64,000 nt of DNA, from NCBI RefSeq assembly GCF_002015035.1, contig NZ_MUXY01000003.1, positions 98,374 through 162,373 on the forward strand, in the 5' to 3' direction. The notes under the pieces are model-generated. The model did no database searches and was not told the DNA's origin. It saw only the letters and a list, made by a program, of their open reading frames with translations. Both the position numbers and the translations under genes were made by a program. This DNA is from Haemophilus parahaemolyticus. GTDB taxonomy: Bacteria > Pseudomonadota > Gammaproteobacteria > Enterobacterales > Pasteurellaceae. The stretch's first letter is position 1, and each line of letters starts with the position of its first letter. Shown one piece after another: positions 9,501 to 18,139 of this stretch.

Positions 9501-10504
9501 TAGATGCGTGGAGAAGTACAATTAATGCCCGTGCGAATCGTTTTAAAGTAAGTATGCCAAATATTGGAAAAGTCGAAGTAAGCCCGAATATTTCGGTTTC
9601 AATCACACCAAAAGAGCTTGAATTAGGCGGCAACATTGATATTCCGTGGGCAAGAATTGAGGTTGAAGAATTGCCAGAAAGTGCGGTAAGTGTGAGCGAT
9701 GATGAAGTGATTATGGATGGTTCAATGAAGAAAAAAATCCCTCTGAGACAGCATCAAATTCCTCAAACCACCTCAAGCGGAATGGCAATTAAATCGAACA
9801 TTAACATTCATATTGGCGATGATGTGAAGCTCAATGCTTATGGCTTGCAAGCAAATTTAGATGGAACCATTGCGGTGCGTCAAGGCAAACAGGGTTTAGG
9901 ACTGTATGGACAAGTAAATTTAACCAAAGGGCGATATGCTTCATTCGGGCAAGATTTAATTATCCGCAAAGGGCAAATTAGCTTTGCAGGTCTACCTTCT
10001 CAGCCAAGTTTGAATATTGAGGCAATCCGTAATCCAGAGGCAATGGAAGATAGCTCAATTACGGCTGGCGTAAAAGTGATAGGCTTGGCGGATAGCCCTG
10101 AAGTTAAAGTCTTCTCAGAACCTGCCATGTCGCAAAATAATGCTCTTTCTTATGTACTAACTGGACGCTCTCTTGATAGTGGGGGCGATGGTAACCCGAG
10201 TAATTCAATGACAGCAGCATTACTGGGATTAAGTTTAGCTAAAAGTAGTAAAGCAATTGGGAAAGTAGGTAGTGCTTTTGGGTTAAATGATTTAAATGTA
10301 AGTACAGCAGGCATTGGAGATAATACTAAAGTAGAAGTAAGTGCAAACCTAACCCCTAAATTTAAAGTGAAATATAGTGTGGGAATTTTTGCCCCTTTAA
10401 CTGAACTCACTTTACGCTATAATCTCGCACCAAAATTGTATTTACAATGGATTTCTAGTGTAAACCAAGCAATCGATTTAATGTATCGTTTTGACTTTGA
10501 TTAA
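6575..10504 (+). CDS. tamB: Translocation and assembly module inner-membrane subunit TamB
   Basis: A 1309-aa AsmA/TamB-family protein anchored in the inner membrane and spanning the periplasm as a long beta structure. There is one N-terminal membrane segment (about residues 27-50), then repetitive strand-rich sequence and a conserved C-terminal DUF490 domain ending in MYRFDFD. A second ATG 15 bases downstream (MTEKSSETES) is an alternative start. Neither has a strong ribosome-binding site, consistent with coupling to tamA, which ends one base before. Confidence 0.92.
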   Translation: MQEQEMTEKSSETESKQSVTKPKTKGKFLRWVLCGIPLLLFGGIGYLTTGYGQRSVIHLADRLLDELSIEQVEGSLQEGLTLTNAQYKMAGIDVSTGLAQLHFDFSCLWQYDACLENLSLKDMQVAIDTSKLPPSKPQEESEPFTELNLPLGITAKKIALDNISVKVDELDIQLDHFQSGIQGKGRSVILFPTELSGLAISLAPMEAENLEAKQTLQSEEQSAKEPIDWATIQQTLNSPFLTKKQPLVLPLDFNIEQLNLANINITQKPLTPDEKPSQVFNLDQATLKAKADHQTVEISRLNLKSQQGNLSAQGLLMLNGDYPLDLQLHAEGLQNFSSAIPMDNADVALSGDLFQKTALNVKTIGAIQAELTGDIALTTEKNPFNLSLKIPSASYAITQDKNDPLKLNNVALNLQGNMSHYQLSLSGNTKGANIPATSVNLKGNGTITHFAIDDLNLTALDGKAQLSGSVDWRDRIEWQSKLQFNNINTKSLSPDWAAVLSGDLESKGYAARGEEHNEWAVDVPKMDIKGTLSQRTLQLQGQLKSDHQTLLNVPNATLIYGENRIAMQGVLGDNSNFTANLNAPNLQGLVPRLKAGIKGDITLLGKVSEPNLVLDLTANNVAYDDLNLQHLTAKGKVTTEKTIQGDVALTLQKFAYGEIKVEKGDLYAKGSEAQHSLTFNVKGNPISANLQLSGKFDRLQQVWNGQINQLVIENQELGKFKTNQAVNVNYNNQQINAQVSPHCWLNSHAELCFPQTFNAGLEGKIPFEIKRLDLAMLKSYLDNSTQLSGILSAKGDAAWFKNRAPQVNLEVNSHRLKFTQALSEGKTFPITASPLKINAHLADNNLNLKTDLRIENNGRLATDLVIKDITKSRTLSGQVEIDQLSLRLIKPLLTGGESVDGNINAKLTMGGNVLAPQLHGQLGLSNLRAKSVSMPFDITDGHLAMHFHGASSTLSGVIQTPESDLHLDGSADWRKLDAWRSTINARANRFKVSMPNIGKVEVSPNISVSITPKELELGGNIDIPWARIEVEELPESAVSVSDDEVIMDGSMKKKIPLRQHQIPQTTSSGMAIKSNINIHIGDDVKLNAYGLQANLDGTIAVRQGKQGLGLYGQVNLTKGRYASFGQDLIIRKGQISFAGLPSQPSLNIEAIRNPEAMEDSSITAGVKVIGLADSPEVKVFSEPAMSQNNALSYVLTGRSLDSGGDGNPSNSMTAALLGLSLAKSSKAIGKVGSAFGLNDLNVSTAGIGDNTKVEVSANLTPKFKVKYSVGIFAPLTELTLRYNLAPKLYLQWISSVNQAIDLMYRFDFD

Positions 10505-10533
10505 AAATATGTCAAGCATTTACAAAGAAATAA

Positions 10534-12270
10534 ATGAAAAAAGAACGACAAAAATTTATACAGAAATGGCTACGTGAGCAGCAGAAAACAGTAAAAAAAT
10601 ACCTGCTGTTAAATGTGCTCTTTGGGGCAATCAGTGCCTTGTTTATGATCGGGCAGATGGCATTAATTGCCTTAATGTTGCATAAAATAATTATTGAACA
10701 CCAAACTGCAAACCAATATCTAGCTGAAATAGGATTATTATTTGGCTGTTTCACTGCCAGAGCGGTATTGATTTGGTTGCGCGAAAGAATGGGCTTTAAA
10801 GCGGGACAAGCTTTGCGATTACATTTACGCCAGCAGATTATTGAAAAACTCTTAGCTGTAGGCCCGATGTCTATTCAGCAGAAAACAACGGGCAGTTGGG
10901 CGAATTTAATTCTGGAACAGGTCGAAAATCTGCATAATTTCTATGCTCGTTATTTACCTCAGCAATTTTTATCACTGATTGTACCCATCTTAATCCTCTG
11001 CATAGTGTTTCCAATCAACTGGGCTGCAGGCTTTATTTTATTTGCGACGCTACCTCTACTCCCTATTTTTATGGCATTGGCAGGAATTAAAGCTGTGGAA
11101 GCCAACCAACGCAATATTGGCGTACTTTCAAGGATGAGCGGTCAATTTTTGGATAAACTTCGCGGATTAGAAACGATCCGCCTATTTGGGCAAGCTGAAA
11201 AGCAGGCGGAGCAAATTTACCAAAGCACCGAAGAGTTCCGCTTGAGCACTATGGATGTGTTGAAAATGGCATTTCTCTCTTCGGCTGTACTCGAATTTTT
11301 TACAGCAATTTCCATTGCGGTCATGGCGGTTTATTTTGGTTTTACCTTCTTAGGTGAGTTAGATTTTGGTGGTTATGGCGTTGCTGTTGGATTATTTACG
11401 GGCTTTTTCTGCTTGATGCTTGCACCAGAATTTTATCAGCCACTGCGTGAATTAGGCGTTTTCTACCATGATAAAGCGGCAGCGATCGCAGCAGCAGATA
11501 ATATCGAAGCCTTTTTAAATGAAGAGGTGTTATCTCGCCAAACTTCGCAAAAAGATTTCAAAAATCAACCGCTTGTTATTCAAGCCAAAGATTGCGTGGT
11601 GCTTTCTCCACAAAGTAAACGCCTAACTCAACCACTCAATTTTGATATTTGCGAAAAACAACATATCGCTTTAGTTGGGCAGAGTGGAGCAGGAAAAAGC
11701 TCATTGATGAATATGCTACTTGGTTTCTTGCCTTATGAAGGTTCAGTGACCATCAATGGCATTGAGCTACGTGAATTAAATTTAATCCAATGGCGAGAAA
11801 AGTTAGCTTGGGTGGGGCAAAACCCTCAGCTTATTCGTGGTTCATTAAAAGAAAATATTTTGCTGGGCAATTACGAAGTATCAGAACAAGCCCTTACACA
11901 AGCCCTTTCGCTTTCTAAAGCGGATGAGTTTGTTTACCGTTTAGGCTTGGAACATCAAGTGCAAGACAGCAATGCAGGCATTTCTGGAGGACAGGTTCAG
12001 CGTATTGCCATCGCTCGAGCGTTGCTAAGAGACTATGAACTATTGATGTTAGATGAACCGACTGCCAGTTTAGATTTGCAATCTGAGCAACAAGTGCTAC
12101 AAGCCTTGCAGCATTTAAGCCAACAACACACAACGCTGATGATCACTCATCGCATTGAAGATTTAGCGAGTTGCGATGAAATTTGGGTAATGAAAAAAGG
12201 ACAGATTATCCAAAAAGGAAAATTTGCAGAGATTAAATCTCAAGGAAATTTTGCGGAGTTATTAAGATAG
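10534..12270 (+). CDS. cydD: Thiol reductant ABC exporter subunit CydD
   Basis: This 578-aa half-transporter fuses a six-helix membrane domain (about residues 20-320) to an ATPase domain. It carries Walker A GQSGAGKSS, signature SGGQVQRIAIARAL and Walker B LLMLDEPT. RERMGFKAGQALR and LAPEFYQPLRELG are characteristic of CydD. With CydC it exports glutathione and cysteine and is needed for cytochrome bd assembly. Unusually, cydC does not follow: the next gene is convergent rraB. The partner must lie elsewhere or be absent. Confidence 0.9.
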   Translation: MKKERQKFIQKWLREQQKTVKKYLLLNVLFGAISALFMIGQMALIALMLHKIIIEHQTANQYLAEIGLLFGCFTARAVLIWLRERMGFKAGQALRLHLRQQIIEKLLAVGPMSIQQKTTGSWANLILEQVENLHNFYARYLPQQFLSLIVPILILCIVFPINWAAGFILFATLPLLPIFMALAGIKAVEANQRNIGVLSRMSGQFLDKLRGLETIRLFGQAEKQAEQIYQSTEEFRLSTMDVLKMAFLSSAVLEFFTAISIAVMAVYFGFTFLGELDFGGYGVAVGLFTGFFCLMLAPEFYQPLRELGVFYHDKAAAIAAADNIEAFLNEEVLSRQTSQKDFKNQPLVIQAKDCVVLSPQSKRLTQPLNFDICEKQHIALVGQSGAGKSSLMNMLLGFLPYEGSVTINGIELRELNLIQWREKLAWVGQNPQLIRGSLKENILLGNYEVSEQALTQALSLSKADEFVYRLGLEHQVQDSNAGISGGQVQRIAIARALLRDYELLMLDEPTASLDLQSEQQVLQALQHLSQQHTTLMITHRIEDLASCDEIWVMKKGQIIQKGKFAEIKSQGNFAELLR

Positions 12271-12306
12271 GATGAAAAATAGAATAAGTCTGTAGTAAAA
12301 CATATA

Positions 12307-12335
12307 AGGGCGGAGGTACGCTCCGCTCTTTATAT
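12307..12335. terminator. Terminator between convergent cydD and rraB
   Basis: A GC-rich stem (GGGCGGAG/CTCCGCTC, 5-base loop) sits in the 77-base gap between convergent genes. It is followed by TTTATATT on the plus strand and has A/T-rich sequence on the other side, so it may serve both directions. Confidence 0.65.
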
Positions 12336-12347
12336 TGCAATATAAAA

Positions 12348-12785
12348 CTAATGACGCACAATTTCTTCTTCATCAAAGTCAAAATCTTCATCGTGCTCTT
12401 CAAAAAACTCACCATCGTTGCCGTATTCATCATCCTCACCATTCGGATCTTCAAAATACGTGCCCCAACCTTCATATTCTGCCCCTGCTTTTTCAATCAA
12501 TGGGAGCAATTCTTTTTGCTGGGCGGTAATTAAATCCGCATTTAAGTTGATTTCACTCACAATATCACACACGAAGAAAACGTTGCCATCTTCTTCCACT
12601 TCTTCCGCTTCTGAAATCTCATAGCCAAGTTTATAAGCATCCACCACTAATTTTTCGAGCTTATCAAAATCGTGGTGAGCCACGTGATGTTCGATAATAT
12701 AAAGTGCTTCAGGAGCTGAACCATCAGCTAATAAGTTTTCGATAATTTCGTCAGTTTCTTGTCGTAATTCGGTTAAGTTGTACAT
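12348..12785 (-). CDS. rraB: Regulator of ribonuclease E activity B
   Basis: A 145-aa acidic cytosolic protein that binds RNase E and modulates degradosome activity. The YIIEHH motif, LNADLI and the hallmark WGTYFEDPNGED followed by a Glu/Asp-rich tail match RraB. I chose the internal ATG (MYNLTELRQ) rather than the longer frame because AGGAG lies seven bases before it and family alignment begins there. It follows engB by 10 bases in the same operon. Confidence 0.92.
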   Translation of the reverse strand: MYNLTELRQETDEIIENLLADGSAPEALYIIEHHVAHHDFDKLEKLVVDAYKLGYEISEAEEVEEDGNVFFVCDIVSEINLNADLITAQQKELLPLIEKAGAEYEGWGTYFEDPNGEDDEYGNDGEFFEEHDEDFDFDEEEIVRH

Positions 12786-12795
12786 TTCAGTTCTC

Positions 12796-13428
12796 CTATT
12801 CTGCTGCTGAAAGTTCAAATGCTGGCGTGAACCAGCGGTCTAATTTACTTGATAATTTGTCAATGCCGATACGTTTTAATGCAGAGTAAGCTTCCACTTG
12901 CACATCACCCTGGAAAGGTAAAATCGCTTCACGCACCATTTTTACCGTTTTGCTACGTTCTGATTGGCTGAGTTTATCCGCTTTGGTAAGAAGTAATAAC
13001 ACCGGCAGCTCTGCCGAAACAGCCCATTCGATCATCTGTTGGTCTAAATCTTTAAGTGGATGGCGAATATCCATCAAAATAACAACACCACGCAAACAGT
13101 CACGTTTTTGTAAATATTCGCCCAATGCTTTTTGCCATTGAATTTTCATCTGTTCAGGCACTGCTGCGTAGCCATAACCAGGCAAATCAACTAATTTGCA
13201 GTTTGGTTCTACTTCAAAAAGGTTAATAAGTTGAGTTCGCCCTGGCGTTTTTGAAGTGCGAGCCAAGTTTTTTTGATTGGTTAATGCGTTAAGTGAGGTC
13301 GATTTCCCTGCGTTTGAACGCCCTGCAAAAGCGATTTCAATGCCACTATCTTCGGGTAAATGGCGAATATCGGGGGCTGAGGTTAAAAATTTGGTTTTGT
13401 GATAATTTAATTTAATTTGTTCTGTCAT
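12796..13428 (-). CDS. engB: Ribosome biogenesis GTPase EngB (YihA/YsxC)
   Basis: A 210-aa TRAFAC-class GTPase needed for 50S ribosomal subunit assembly and cell division. G1 is [10 protein letters not shown]3 DLPGYGYA and G4 TKAD, with the invariant [14 protein letters not shown] between. The start [14 protein letters not shown] aligns with E. coli EngB; the longer frame would use TTG and adds seven unaligned residues. It lies between the DUF805 gene and rraB, with gaps of 24 and 10 bases. Confidence 0.95.
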   Translation of the reverse strand: MTEQIKLNYHKTKFLTSAPDIRHLPEDSGIEIAFAGRSNAGKSTSLNALTNQKNLARTSKTPGRTQLINLFEVEPNCKLVDLPGYGYAAVPEQMKIQWQKALGEYLQKRDCLRGVVILMDIRHPLKDLDQQMIEWAVSAELPVLLLLTKADKLSQSERSKTVKMVREAILPFQGDVQVEAYSALKRIGIDKLSSKLDRWFTPAFELSAAE

Positions 13429-13452
13429 AATTTCTGTTTCTAATTTCAAAAG

Positions 13453-13869
13453 TTATTTTAATTTCAACGATAATCCTTGCTCACCATATTGGTTGGTTTG
13501 CGGGAAGCTGGCAAAAAAGCCCCATTCTAAAAAGACAATCGTGCCAATCAACATCGGCATCAACAAACCAAGCAACCACGCATTAGTTTCACCTGCAAGT
13601 GGGGCAATGAAGTAGCAAATCATTGGCACGGCTAAAATAAAGACATGTTTACCAGAGCGATTTCTGTCGTGTAAGCGTTTCACGGCAATGGAAAGAATAC
13701 TATACAAACTTCCCCCTAGCGGGGGGAGCATTATCGGGTTGAAAGCGGTCGAATGGGTGAAAAAATTTACCACAATAAATAAAAAAGCAAAGTTGATGCC
13801 AATTCCTACCCAAAAACCTTGCCGATTTAAACGTCCTTTAAAGCTAAATAAAAGTTGGAGTAAGCCCAT
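13453..13869 (-). CDS. DUF805 family membrane protein
   Basis: A 138-aa inner-membrane protein of unknown function. The FSFKGRLNRQGFW opening and AVKRLHDRNRSG loop are hallmarks of DUF805 (YhaH/YhaI-like). Four hydrophobic segments are visible. I chose the ATG at 13867-13869 (MGLLQLLFSF) because AGGA lies upstream and the family starts there; the longer frame adds 14 residues without homology. Probably first gene of a DUF805-engB-rraB unit. Confidence 0.85.
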   Translation of the reverse strand: MGLLQLLFSFKGRLNRQGFWVGIGINFAFLFIVVNFFTHSTAFNPIMLPPLGGSLYSILSIAVKRLHDRNRSGKHVFILAVPMICYFIAPLAGETNAWLLGLLMPMLIGTIVFLEWGFFASFPQTNQYGEQGLSLKLK

Positions 13870-14048
13870 TTTATTCCTAATGTTTATTATTCTGACTAAA
13901 AATGTAGTCATTCACGGAGGTGGTATTATAGCTTAATTGAGCATATTTCGAAAAATAGAAATATAAAATCAAGAAAGATTTTTCATACTCATAAAATCAT
14001 TTTTTTGGTAAACTTAACGCACTTTTAGTATTTATTTTGGAATAGATT

Positions 14049-15539
14049 ATGTCGGAAAAGAAAAAAGGTTTTTGGTCTTGGTTAGGCTTCGGGAAAAAAG
14101 AAGAAATTACAGAACAAGTTTCGCAAGAGCAAACCATTGAAACAGATTCGCAAAACATAGCAGAAAATGCACCGCTTGTAGAAGAAAAACACGAAATAGT
14201 AAGCGAATTTATTGAACAAAAATTAGATGAAGCAAAACATTTTGTTGAAGAAAAATTGGATGTTGCTGAGCATATTATTGAGGAGTTAGAAGAGAAAATC
14301 GAACAATCCTTCGAAGAAGAAAAAGAGGAGAGCGTAGCTATTATTGATACAGCTCATCATAATTCGAATGAGAATTTGCAAGCGGATGAAATTGCAGAAG
14401 ACATTGCCACAATGGCTGAATCTCTGAAAGAAAATGAAATCGTTGAGGAAACTCAACTTGAAACAGAGGTTATTTCTGAATCAGAACAAGCAATCGAAAT
14501 TTCTGAAGAAATTGCAGAGTCTGTTGTTGAAGACATTGTAGAAACTGCTGAAGAAGCGGAAAAAGTAAAAGAAGAAACCCAAGATGAATATCAAGAGAAA
14601 CCAGCGAATAAAACAGGCTTTTTTAGTCGTTTAATTCAAGGGCTAATTAAAACCAAGCAGAATATTGGTTCAGGTTTCTTAAACTTTTTCCGCGGTAAAA
14701 AAATTGATGATGATCTGTTCGAAGAGTTGGAAGAGCAGCTTTTGATTGCGGATCTTGGTATGCCAACCACAACCAAAATCATCAATAACTTAACTCAACA
14801 CGCAACCAAACAACAACTTAAAGATGCTGAATTACTTTATCAGCAATTAAAACTTGAGCTTGCCGATGTGCTAAAGCCAGTGGCTCAACCACTTGAAATT
14901 GATACAACTAAAAAACCATATGTGATTTTGATGGTTGGTGTGAATGGAGTAGGTAAAACAACTACAATCGGTAAATTAGCGAAAAAATTCCAAGATGAAG
15001 GTAAATCTGTGATGCTTGCTGCGGGTGATACATTCCGTGCTGCAGCGGTTGAACAGCTTCAAGTTTGGGGTGAACGTAACAATATTCCTGTGATTGCACA
15101 ATCTAGTGGTTCCGATTCAGCTTCAGTGATTTTTGATGCGATGCAATCCGCTTCAGCAAGAAATATTGATGTATTGATTGCCGATACCGCAGGGCGTTTA
15201 CAAAATAAAAATCACTTGATGGATGAGCTAAAAAAAATTGTGCGTGTAATGAAAAAATATGATGAAACTGCCCCACACGAAATTATGCTCACTTTAGATG
15301 CTGGCACAGGTCAAAATGCGATTAGCCAAGCAAAACTCTTTAATGAAGCGGTGGGCTTAACAGGTATTACGCTTACTAAATTAGATGGCACAGCAAAAGG
15401 AGGCGTTATTTTTGCTATTGCGGATCAATTTAATATTCCAATTCGTTTTATCGGGGTGGGTGAGAAAATTGACGATTTGCGTCCGTTTAATTCAGAAGAG
15501 TTTATCGAAGCCCTGTTTAGTCACGAAGAAGAAAAATAG
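14049..15539 (+). CDS. ftsY: Signal recognition particle receptor FtsY
   Basis: A 496-aa SRP-family GTPase that docks ribosome-nascent-chain-SRP complexes at the Sec translocon. Residues 1-180 form a very acidic A domain rich in Glu/Ala, opening with a basic-aromatic KKGFWSWLGFGKK membrane-binding motif. A second amphipathic segment (TGFFSRLIQGLIKTKQNIG) precedes the NG domain. GTPase motifs are GVNGVGKTTTIGKL, DTFRAAAVEQL, DTAGRLQNK and TKLDGTAKGG. It heads the conserved ftsY-ftsE-ftsX cluster. Confidence 0.96.
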   Translation: MSEKKKGFWSWLGFGKKEEITEQVSQEQTIETDSQNIAENAPLVEEKHEIVSEFIEQKLDEAKHFVEEKLDVAEHIIEELEEKIEQSFEEEKEESVAIIDTAHHNSNENLQADEIAEDIATMAESLKENEIVEETQLETEVISESEQAIEISEEIAESVVEDIVETAEEAEKVKEETQDEYQEKPANKTGFFSRLIQGLIKTKQNIGSGFLNFFRGKKIDDDLFEELEEQLLIADLGMPTTTKIINNLTQHATKQQLKDAELLYQQLKLELADVLKPVAQPLEIDTTKKPYVILMVGVNGVGKTTTIGKLAKKFQDEGKSVMLAAGDTFRAAAVEQLQVWGERNNIPVIAQSSGSDSASVIFDAMQSASARNIDVLIADTAGRLQNKNHLMDELKKIVRVMKKYDETAPHEIMLTLDAGTGQNAISQAKLFNEAVGLTGITLTKLDGTAKGGVIFAIADQFNIPIRFIGVGEKIDDLRPFNSEEFIEALFSHEEEK

Positions 15540-15573
15540 TTGCACAATATAAAAACAAAATAAAGGCAAAACA

Positions 15574-16230
15574 ATGATCAAATTTAGTAATGTCAATAAA
15601 GTTTATAAAGGAAATAAAGCGGCACTGCAAGGTATCAGCTTTCATATTCCAAAAGGCGGAATGGCGTATCTCACGGGGCATTCTGGTGCAGGGAAAAGTA
15701 CGTTATTAAAACTAATTATGGGTATTGAACGTACCAATGGTGGGAGTATTGAGTTTAACGGCTATGATATTACCCGCCTTGCCTCACACGAATTACCATT
15801 TTTGCGTCGCCAAATTGGAATGGTACACCAAGATTATCGCCTGCTAACAGATAGAAACATTTTAGATAACGTGGCATTACCCTTGATTATTCAGGGAATG
15901 AACCAACAAATTGTTGAACGCGAAGCAAAGTTAGCACTTGCTCGAGTGGGATTAGTGGGTAAAGAAAACTACTTCCCGCATCATCTTTCTGGTGGGGAAC
16001 AACAACGCGTAGACATCGCTCGTGCGATTGTGCATCGCCCAATTTTACTGCTTGCCGATGAGCCGACGGGCAACTTAGATGAAAAACTGTCGTTTGAGAT
16101 TTTCCGTCTGTTTGAAGAGTTTAATCAACAAGGTACGACGGTGATTGTGGCAACCCATGACACCAACATCATTACAATACGCCCCAAACCTTGCCTTGTG
16201 TTAGAACAAGGGCATCTACAAATGAATTAA
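15574..16230 (+). CDS. ftsE: Cell division ATP-binding protein FtsE
   Basis: A 218-aa ABC ATPase that, with FtsX, uses ATP hydrolysis to activate EnvC and so septal amidases. Walker A is GHSGAGKST, signature [15 protein letters not shown] and Walker [12 protein letters not shown]. The Q-loop region VHQDYRLL is typical of FtsE. It follows ftsY by 34 bases and precedes ftsX by 15. Confidence 0.96.
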   Translation: MIKFSNVNKVYKGNKAALQGISFHIPKGGMAYLTGHSGAGKSTLLKLIMGIERTNGGSIEFNGYDITRLASHELPFLRRQIGMVHQDYRLLTDRNILDNVALPLIIQGMNQQIVEREAKLALARVGLVGKENYFPHHLSGGEQQRVDIARAIVHRPILLLADEPTGNLDEKLSFEIFRLFEEFNQQGTTVIVATHDTNIITIRPKPCLVLEQGHLQMN

Positions 16231-16245
16231 GCAAAAGGACTGAAA

Positions 16246-17181
16246 ATGGCTTCTTTATTGAATACACGATTAGGTGCACAGACGTGCTATATCTTGCGAG
16301 CCGTTTGGCAGGATTTAATACAACGCAAGCTAGGTACGTTTTTAACGGTATTGGTTATTGCATCATCGCTGACCATTCCCATTGTTAGCTATCTATTATG
16401 GAAAAACATCAACCACGCAGCAACAGAATTTTACCCTGAGCCTGAATTAACTATTTATCTCAATAAAAATCTGTCGGATAACGAAGCCAATATTGTCGTA
16501 CAAAAAATTCATCAATTCGAAACCGATAAAATTGAAAATCTGAATTTTATCTCACGTCAGCAGAGCTTAGAGGATTTCCAAGCATGGTCTGGATTTGCCG
16601 AAGCCTTAGATATTATTGAGGATAACCCGCTTCCTGCCGTCGTAGTACTTAAACCGAAAAAAGCCTTTGCCAACAACGAAGAAATGTTGATACTTCGCAA
16701 CGGTCTGCAAAGCATTAAAGGTGTGCAGGAAGTGAGATTAGATAACAGTTGGTTAGAAAAATTAACTGCTTTAACCTGGCTTTTTGCACGCGTTGGCACA
16801 CTCTGTACGTTATTGATGATGATTGCTGTCTTTTTAGTAATTGGTAATGTAGTACGTACTGATGTGGCAAATAGCAGTGCTTCTATTGAAATTCAGCAGC
16901 TTTTAGGTGCGACTAATCATTTCATTGCTCGTCCATTTTTATACAAAGGAATGATTTACGGCTTTTTGGGTAGTTTATTAGCAATCTTATTTAGCTCAGT
17001 TATCATTAGCTATTTAGTCAATATCGTAAAATATGTAACGGATATGTTCACAATGAAATTTACGCTAACAGGTTTAGATTTCAGTGAAATCTTTTTAATT
17101 GTCGTAATGTGTATTTTTATTGGCTGGGTCGCAGCAAATATTGCAACGAATAAGCATATTATTACTTTAGGACAGAGATAA
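16246..17181 (+). CDS. ftsX: Cell division protein FtsX
   Basis: A 311-aa inner-membrane partner of FtsE with four transmembrane helices: one near residues 30-50 and three after residue 170. A large periplasmic loop (about 60-165) between helices 1 and 2 contacts EnvC. ELTIYLNKNLSD and IEIQQLLGATNHFIARPFLY are FtsX signatures. AAAGGACTGAAA lies before the ATG. rpoH, which often follows, is absent; a terminator closes the operon. Confidence 0.94.
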   Translation: MASLLNTRLGAQTCYILRAVWQDLIQRKLGTFLTVLVIASSLTIPIVSYLLWKNINHAATEFYPEPELTIYLNKNLSDNEANIVVQKIHQFETDKIENLNFISRQQSLEDFQAWSGFAEALDIIEDNPLPAVVVLKPKKAFANNEEMLILRNGLQSIKGVQEVRLDNSWLEKLTALTWLFARVGTLCTLLMMIAVFLVIGNVVRTDVANSSASIEIQQLLGATNHFIARPFLYKGMIYGFLGSLLAILFSSVIISYLVNIVKYVTDMFTMKFTLTGLDFSEIFLIVVMCIFIGWVAANIATNKHIITLGQR

Positions 17182-17193
17182 TATATCTTGAAT

Positions 17194-17226
17194 TATAAAA
17201 CAGGAGCGTCGCTCCTGTTTTATTTT
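17194..17226. terminator. Bidirectional terminator between ftsX and xthA
   Basis: AAAACAGGAGC and GCTCCTGTTTT form an 11-bp stem with a 3-base loop, flanked by T-rich sequence on both strands. It sits between the convergent ftsX and xthA stops. Confidence 0.85.
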
Positions 17227-17248
17227 ATCTACTATGCCTAGAAATAGA

Positions 17249-18052
17249 TTACTTAAACACCGCCCAAACAGGAGAATGATCAGAAGGTTTTTCCATTGCT
17301 CGTATTTCTAAGTCAATGCCAGTTTCTACGCAACGTACCGCCAATGGTTTTGAAGCAAGTACCAAGTCAATACGTAAACCACGATTGTCGTCAAAGCCTT
17401 TTGAACGGTAATCAAACCATGAGAATTTATCATCTACTTCTGGGTGCATTGCTCGAAATGTGTCTACTAATCCATAACCTTGTAAACGCTCTAACCATTC
17501 GCGTTCTTCTGGCAAGAAGGAACATTTTCCATCACGCAACCAACGTTTACGATTTACCTCACCAATTCCAATGTCTAAATCTGTTGGACTGATGTTCATA
17601 TCGCCCATAATAACAATCGGATTTTCAGGTTTCAATTCGGTTTCTAAATAATTTTGCAAATCCGCATAGAATTTTTCTTTCGCTGGAAATTTAGTTTCAT
17701 GCTTGCGGTTTTCACCTTGTGGGAAATAGCCGTTTAACACAGTAAGTACACCAAACTCTGTCTCAATATCTGCCATAATCATTCGTTTTTGTGCATCTTC
17801 GCTATCAGTTGAAAAACCTTTACGCACCGCAAGCGGTTGTTTTTTGGTTAAAAGTGCCACACCGTAGTGTCCTTTTTGCCCATGGTGGAATACGTGGTAG
17901 CCTAAGTGATTAACTAAGTCATAAGGGAAATCTTCGTCTGAAACTTTGATTTCTTGTAAGCCAATGACATCGGGTTGATGTTTTTCGATAATAGCTTCAA
18001 GTTGATGTGGTCGAGCACGTAAACCATTGATATTAAAAGAGATAAATTTCAT
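17249..18052 (-). CDS. xthA: Exodeoxyribonuclease III
   Basis: A 267-aa AP endonuclease and 3'-5' exonuclease in base-excision repair. Motifs of the exonuclease III/APE1 family are LQEIKV (metal-binding Glu), GDMNISPTD (catalytic Asp/Asn), LRIDLVLAS and the C-terminal SDHSPVW with catalytic Asp-His. [13 protein letters not shown] is the usual N-terminus. Monocistronic, between two terminators. Confidence 0.96.
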   Translation of the reverse strand: MKFISFNINGLRARPHQLEAIIEKHQPDVIGLQEIKVSDEDFPYDLVNHLGYHVFHHGQKGHYGVALLTKKQPLAVRKGFSTDSEDAQKRMIMADIETEFGVLTVLNGYFPQGENRKHETKFPAKEKFYADLQNYLETELKPENPIVIMGDMNISPTDLDIGIGEVNRKRWLRDGKCSFLPEEREWLERLQGYGLVDTFRAMHPEVDDKFSWFDYRSKGFDDNRGLRIDLVLASKPLAVRCVETGIDLEIRAMEKPSDHSPVWAVFK

Positions 18053-18093
18053 AAATAGCCTTTTCGGAATATTTTTATATATTGAACGAAATA

Positions 18094-18117
18094 AAAGGGC
18101 GTGTGCAACACGCCCCA
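18094..18117 (-). terminator. Terminator of the antiporter-like gene
   Basis: GGGCGTGT/ACACGCCC pairs around a 3-base loop. On the minus strand TTTTATTT follows. It lies between xthA and the upstream antiporter-like gene on the same strand. Confidence 0.8.
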
Positions 18118-18139
18118 GTAAATGATTACATTATAATAA

